DNA of 64,000 nucleotides, from NCBI GenBank assembly GCA_036406675.1, contig DASXAO010000084.1:1-64000 (forward strand), in the 5' to 3' direction. The notes beneath the pieces were generated by a model. That model saw nothing but the letters and a program-made list of their open reading frames with translations. It did no database searches and was not told the DNA's origin. Origin of the DNA: SCGC-AG-212-J23 sp036406675. Lineage in GTDB: Bacteria > Pseudomonadota > Gammaproteobacteria > Burkholderiales > SG8-39. Within the stretch, counting starts at the first letter, position 1. The number at the start of each line of letters is the position of its first letter. Positions 63,305 to 64,000 of this stretch are shown piece by piece. The translations under genes and the position numbers were made by a program.

Positions 63305-63390
63305 GCGCTGATTCCGATCGCTTGGATTCTATCGCCCCGCACCGGCATCCGCGGCCGGACTTCCGACGACGGCTGAGCTTCCTGCTTCGG

Positions 63391-63822
63391 TCACCACCAG
63401 GCGTTCTGCCCAAGCACCATCTTGCGGTAGTAGTCCCCATTGGCCAGCGCGCCGTATACCGCCGCCGCCGCGAAGCTGGTGGCGCGCGTAAAGCTGCCGA
63501 GGCCGACCATCACCATGACGGCGTCCACGGCGAGCAAACCGATCAGCGTCAGGAAAAAGAGCGTCAGCCCCTTCCTCCACATGCCCTTGAAGAGGTAGTA
63601 GAGCGGACCGAGGAGGAATGCGAGCACGTTGAAGGACGAGAGCTCCTTTTGTTCCTCGCGCGTGAGGTTCTTGACGTGTGGCAGGCTCGGGCCGCCGGCT
63701 TTGCGCATCACCTTGAACCTGCGCTTCCATTTGTCGGAGACCGACAGGCTGTCGATGTCTGCGACACCGCCCCCGACGTCAACTATTGCCTTGGGTGGGG
63801 CGTACGGATTCTGTGCGCTCAT
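63391..63822 (-). CDS. DUF2628-like membrane protein
   Basis: 143 residues. NPYAPPK lead, then FNVLAFLLGPLYYLFKGMWRKGLTLFFLTLIGLLAVDAVMVMV, the usual hydrophobic pair, and a C-terminal helix YGALANGDYYRKMVLG. DUF2628 members often share this NPYxPP start, also seen at 14378. Confidence 0.7.
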   Translation of the reverse strand: MSAQNPYAPPKAIVDVGGGVADIDSLSVSDKWKRRFKVMRKAGGPSLPHVKNLTREEQKELSSFNVLAFLLGPLYYLFKGMWRKGLTLFFLTLIGLLAVDAVMVMVGLGSFTRATSFAAAAVYGALANGDYYRKMVLGQNAWW

Positions 63823-63944
63823 GGTCCTTCGTCCCCCTTCGGGTTGTCGTTATTGAATGGAGCGTGACGCTAGCAGCCGGGGGCCGGCCGGCGCGAGGGC
63901 ATATGCCTCGCGCTATCGCGCCGCGACGGCGCGCTGCGCGCCCG

Positions 63945-64000
63945 TCAGGGCCCGAGCAGCGTTGCGGCGAAAAATTCCTTCACTGCCTTTTGCGCCGCGG
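63945..64000 (-). CDS. C-terminal end of a minus-strand gene cut by window edge
   Basis: A frame read on the minus strand from the window edge ends at TGA (63947-63945) with AAQKAVKEFFAATLLGP. Only 17 residues are seen. The VKEFFAATL ending resembles alpha/beta hydrolase tails but no family can be given. Confidence 0.35.
   Translation of the reverse strand, partial: AAQKAVKEFFAATLLGP

Noticed and set aside
63282..63330. GAATCC-N16-CGCATG before the DUF3592 gene, resembling the SigK motif
   Set aside because: The -10 would overlap the start codon and lacks CGTA, so it is probably chance.

Overview
This is a GC-rich, densely coding bacterial chromosome segment. Three orphan Bug-type (tripartite tricarboxylate) binding proteins, a full branched-chain ABC transporter, an LldD-type oxidase, an Hsp33 gene and a betaproteobacterial-style tRNA-Gly together suggest a Burkholderiales-like betaproteobacterium, probably environmental. 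The lineage is inferred from gene content only. No prophage, insertion sequence or CRISPR array was seen, and no gene-free stretch exceeds 300 bases.

Layout. 1-11 kb: end of a GMC oxidoreductase, orphan TRAP, Bug and NMT1-like binding proteins, a RepA-like ATPase, a TMEM175-type channel, isoaspartyl peptidase, an RecF/OLD-like ATPase and MscL. 12-14.9 kb: a patch of lower GC with a cassette-like hypothetical gene flanked by 12-bp inverted repeats, an AHSA1 protein and a divergent MarR/VOC pair. 14.9-20.4 kb: a Tat-exported dipeptidase, a divergent LysR/Bug pair, an internally shortened methyltransferase and a TauE/SafE permease. 20.4-25.1 kb: an ECF sigma/ChrR photooxidative-stress module with back-to-back promoters, followed by a pyrimidine-dimer glycosylase-like gene and small secreted proteins.

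25.2-39.1 kb is one minus-strand alpha-glucan/trehalose operon: glgB, glgE, treS-maltokinase, a CmpX/MscS-like channel, treZ and a malQ-treY fusion. It combines the TreS-Mak-GlgE route (trehalose to glucan) with the TreYZ route (glucan to trehalose) and carries a membrane protein of mechanosensitive-channel type inside. hslO, read in the opposite direction, encodes an Hsp33 that has lost one cysteine from each zinc-binding pair.

39-49.8 kb: BON lipoprotein, tRNA-Gly(TCC) with an abnormal C33, FMN hydroxyacid oxidase, DsbA-like protein, a small mercury module (merR, mer-type operator, two membrane proteins), WYL regulator plus VOC protein, old yellow enzyme, and a SigK/RskA-like system. The SigK promoter motif (GAATCC-N16-CGTAct/ta) can be read in front of both the sigma gene and its ferritin-like/cytochrome c target operon. 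49.9-55.5 kb: a tightly overlapping minus-strand run of a TPP enzyme, split nitrile hydratase/thiocyanate hydrolase-like genes and pxpBCA (5-oxoprolinase). 55.6-64 kb: VOC protein, livKHMGF, dienelactone hydrolase, a NYN/LOTUS protein and two small membrane proteins.

A family of palindromes sharing GGGGTCAG/GGGACAGACC cores sits at four gene boundaries and looks like a REP/terminator family.
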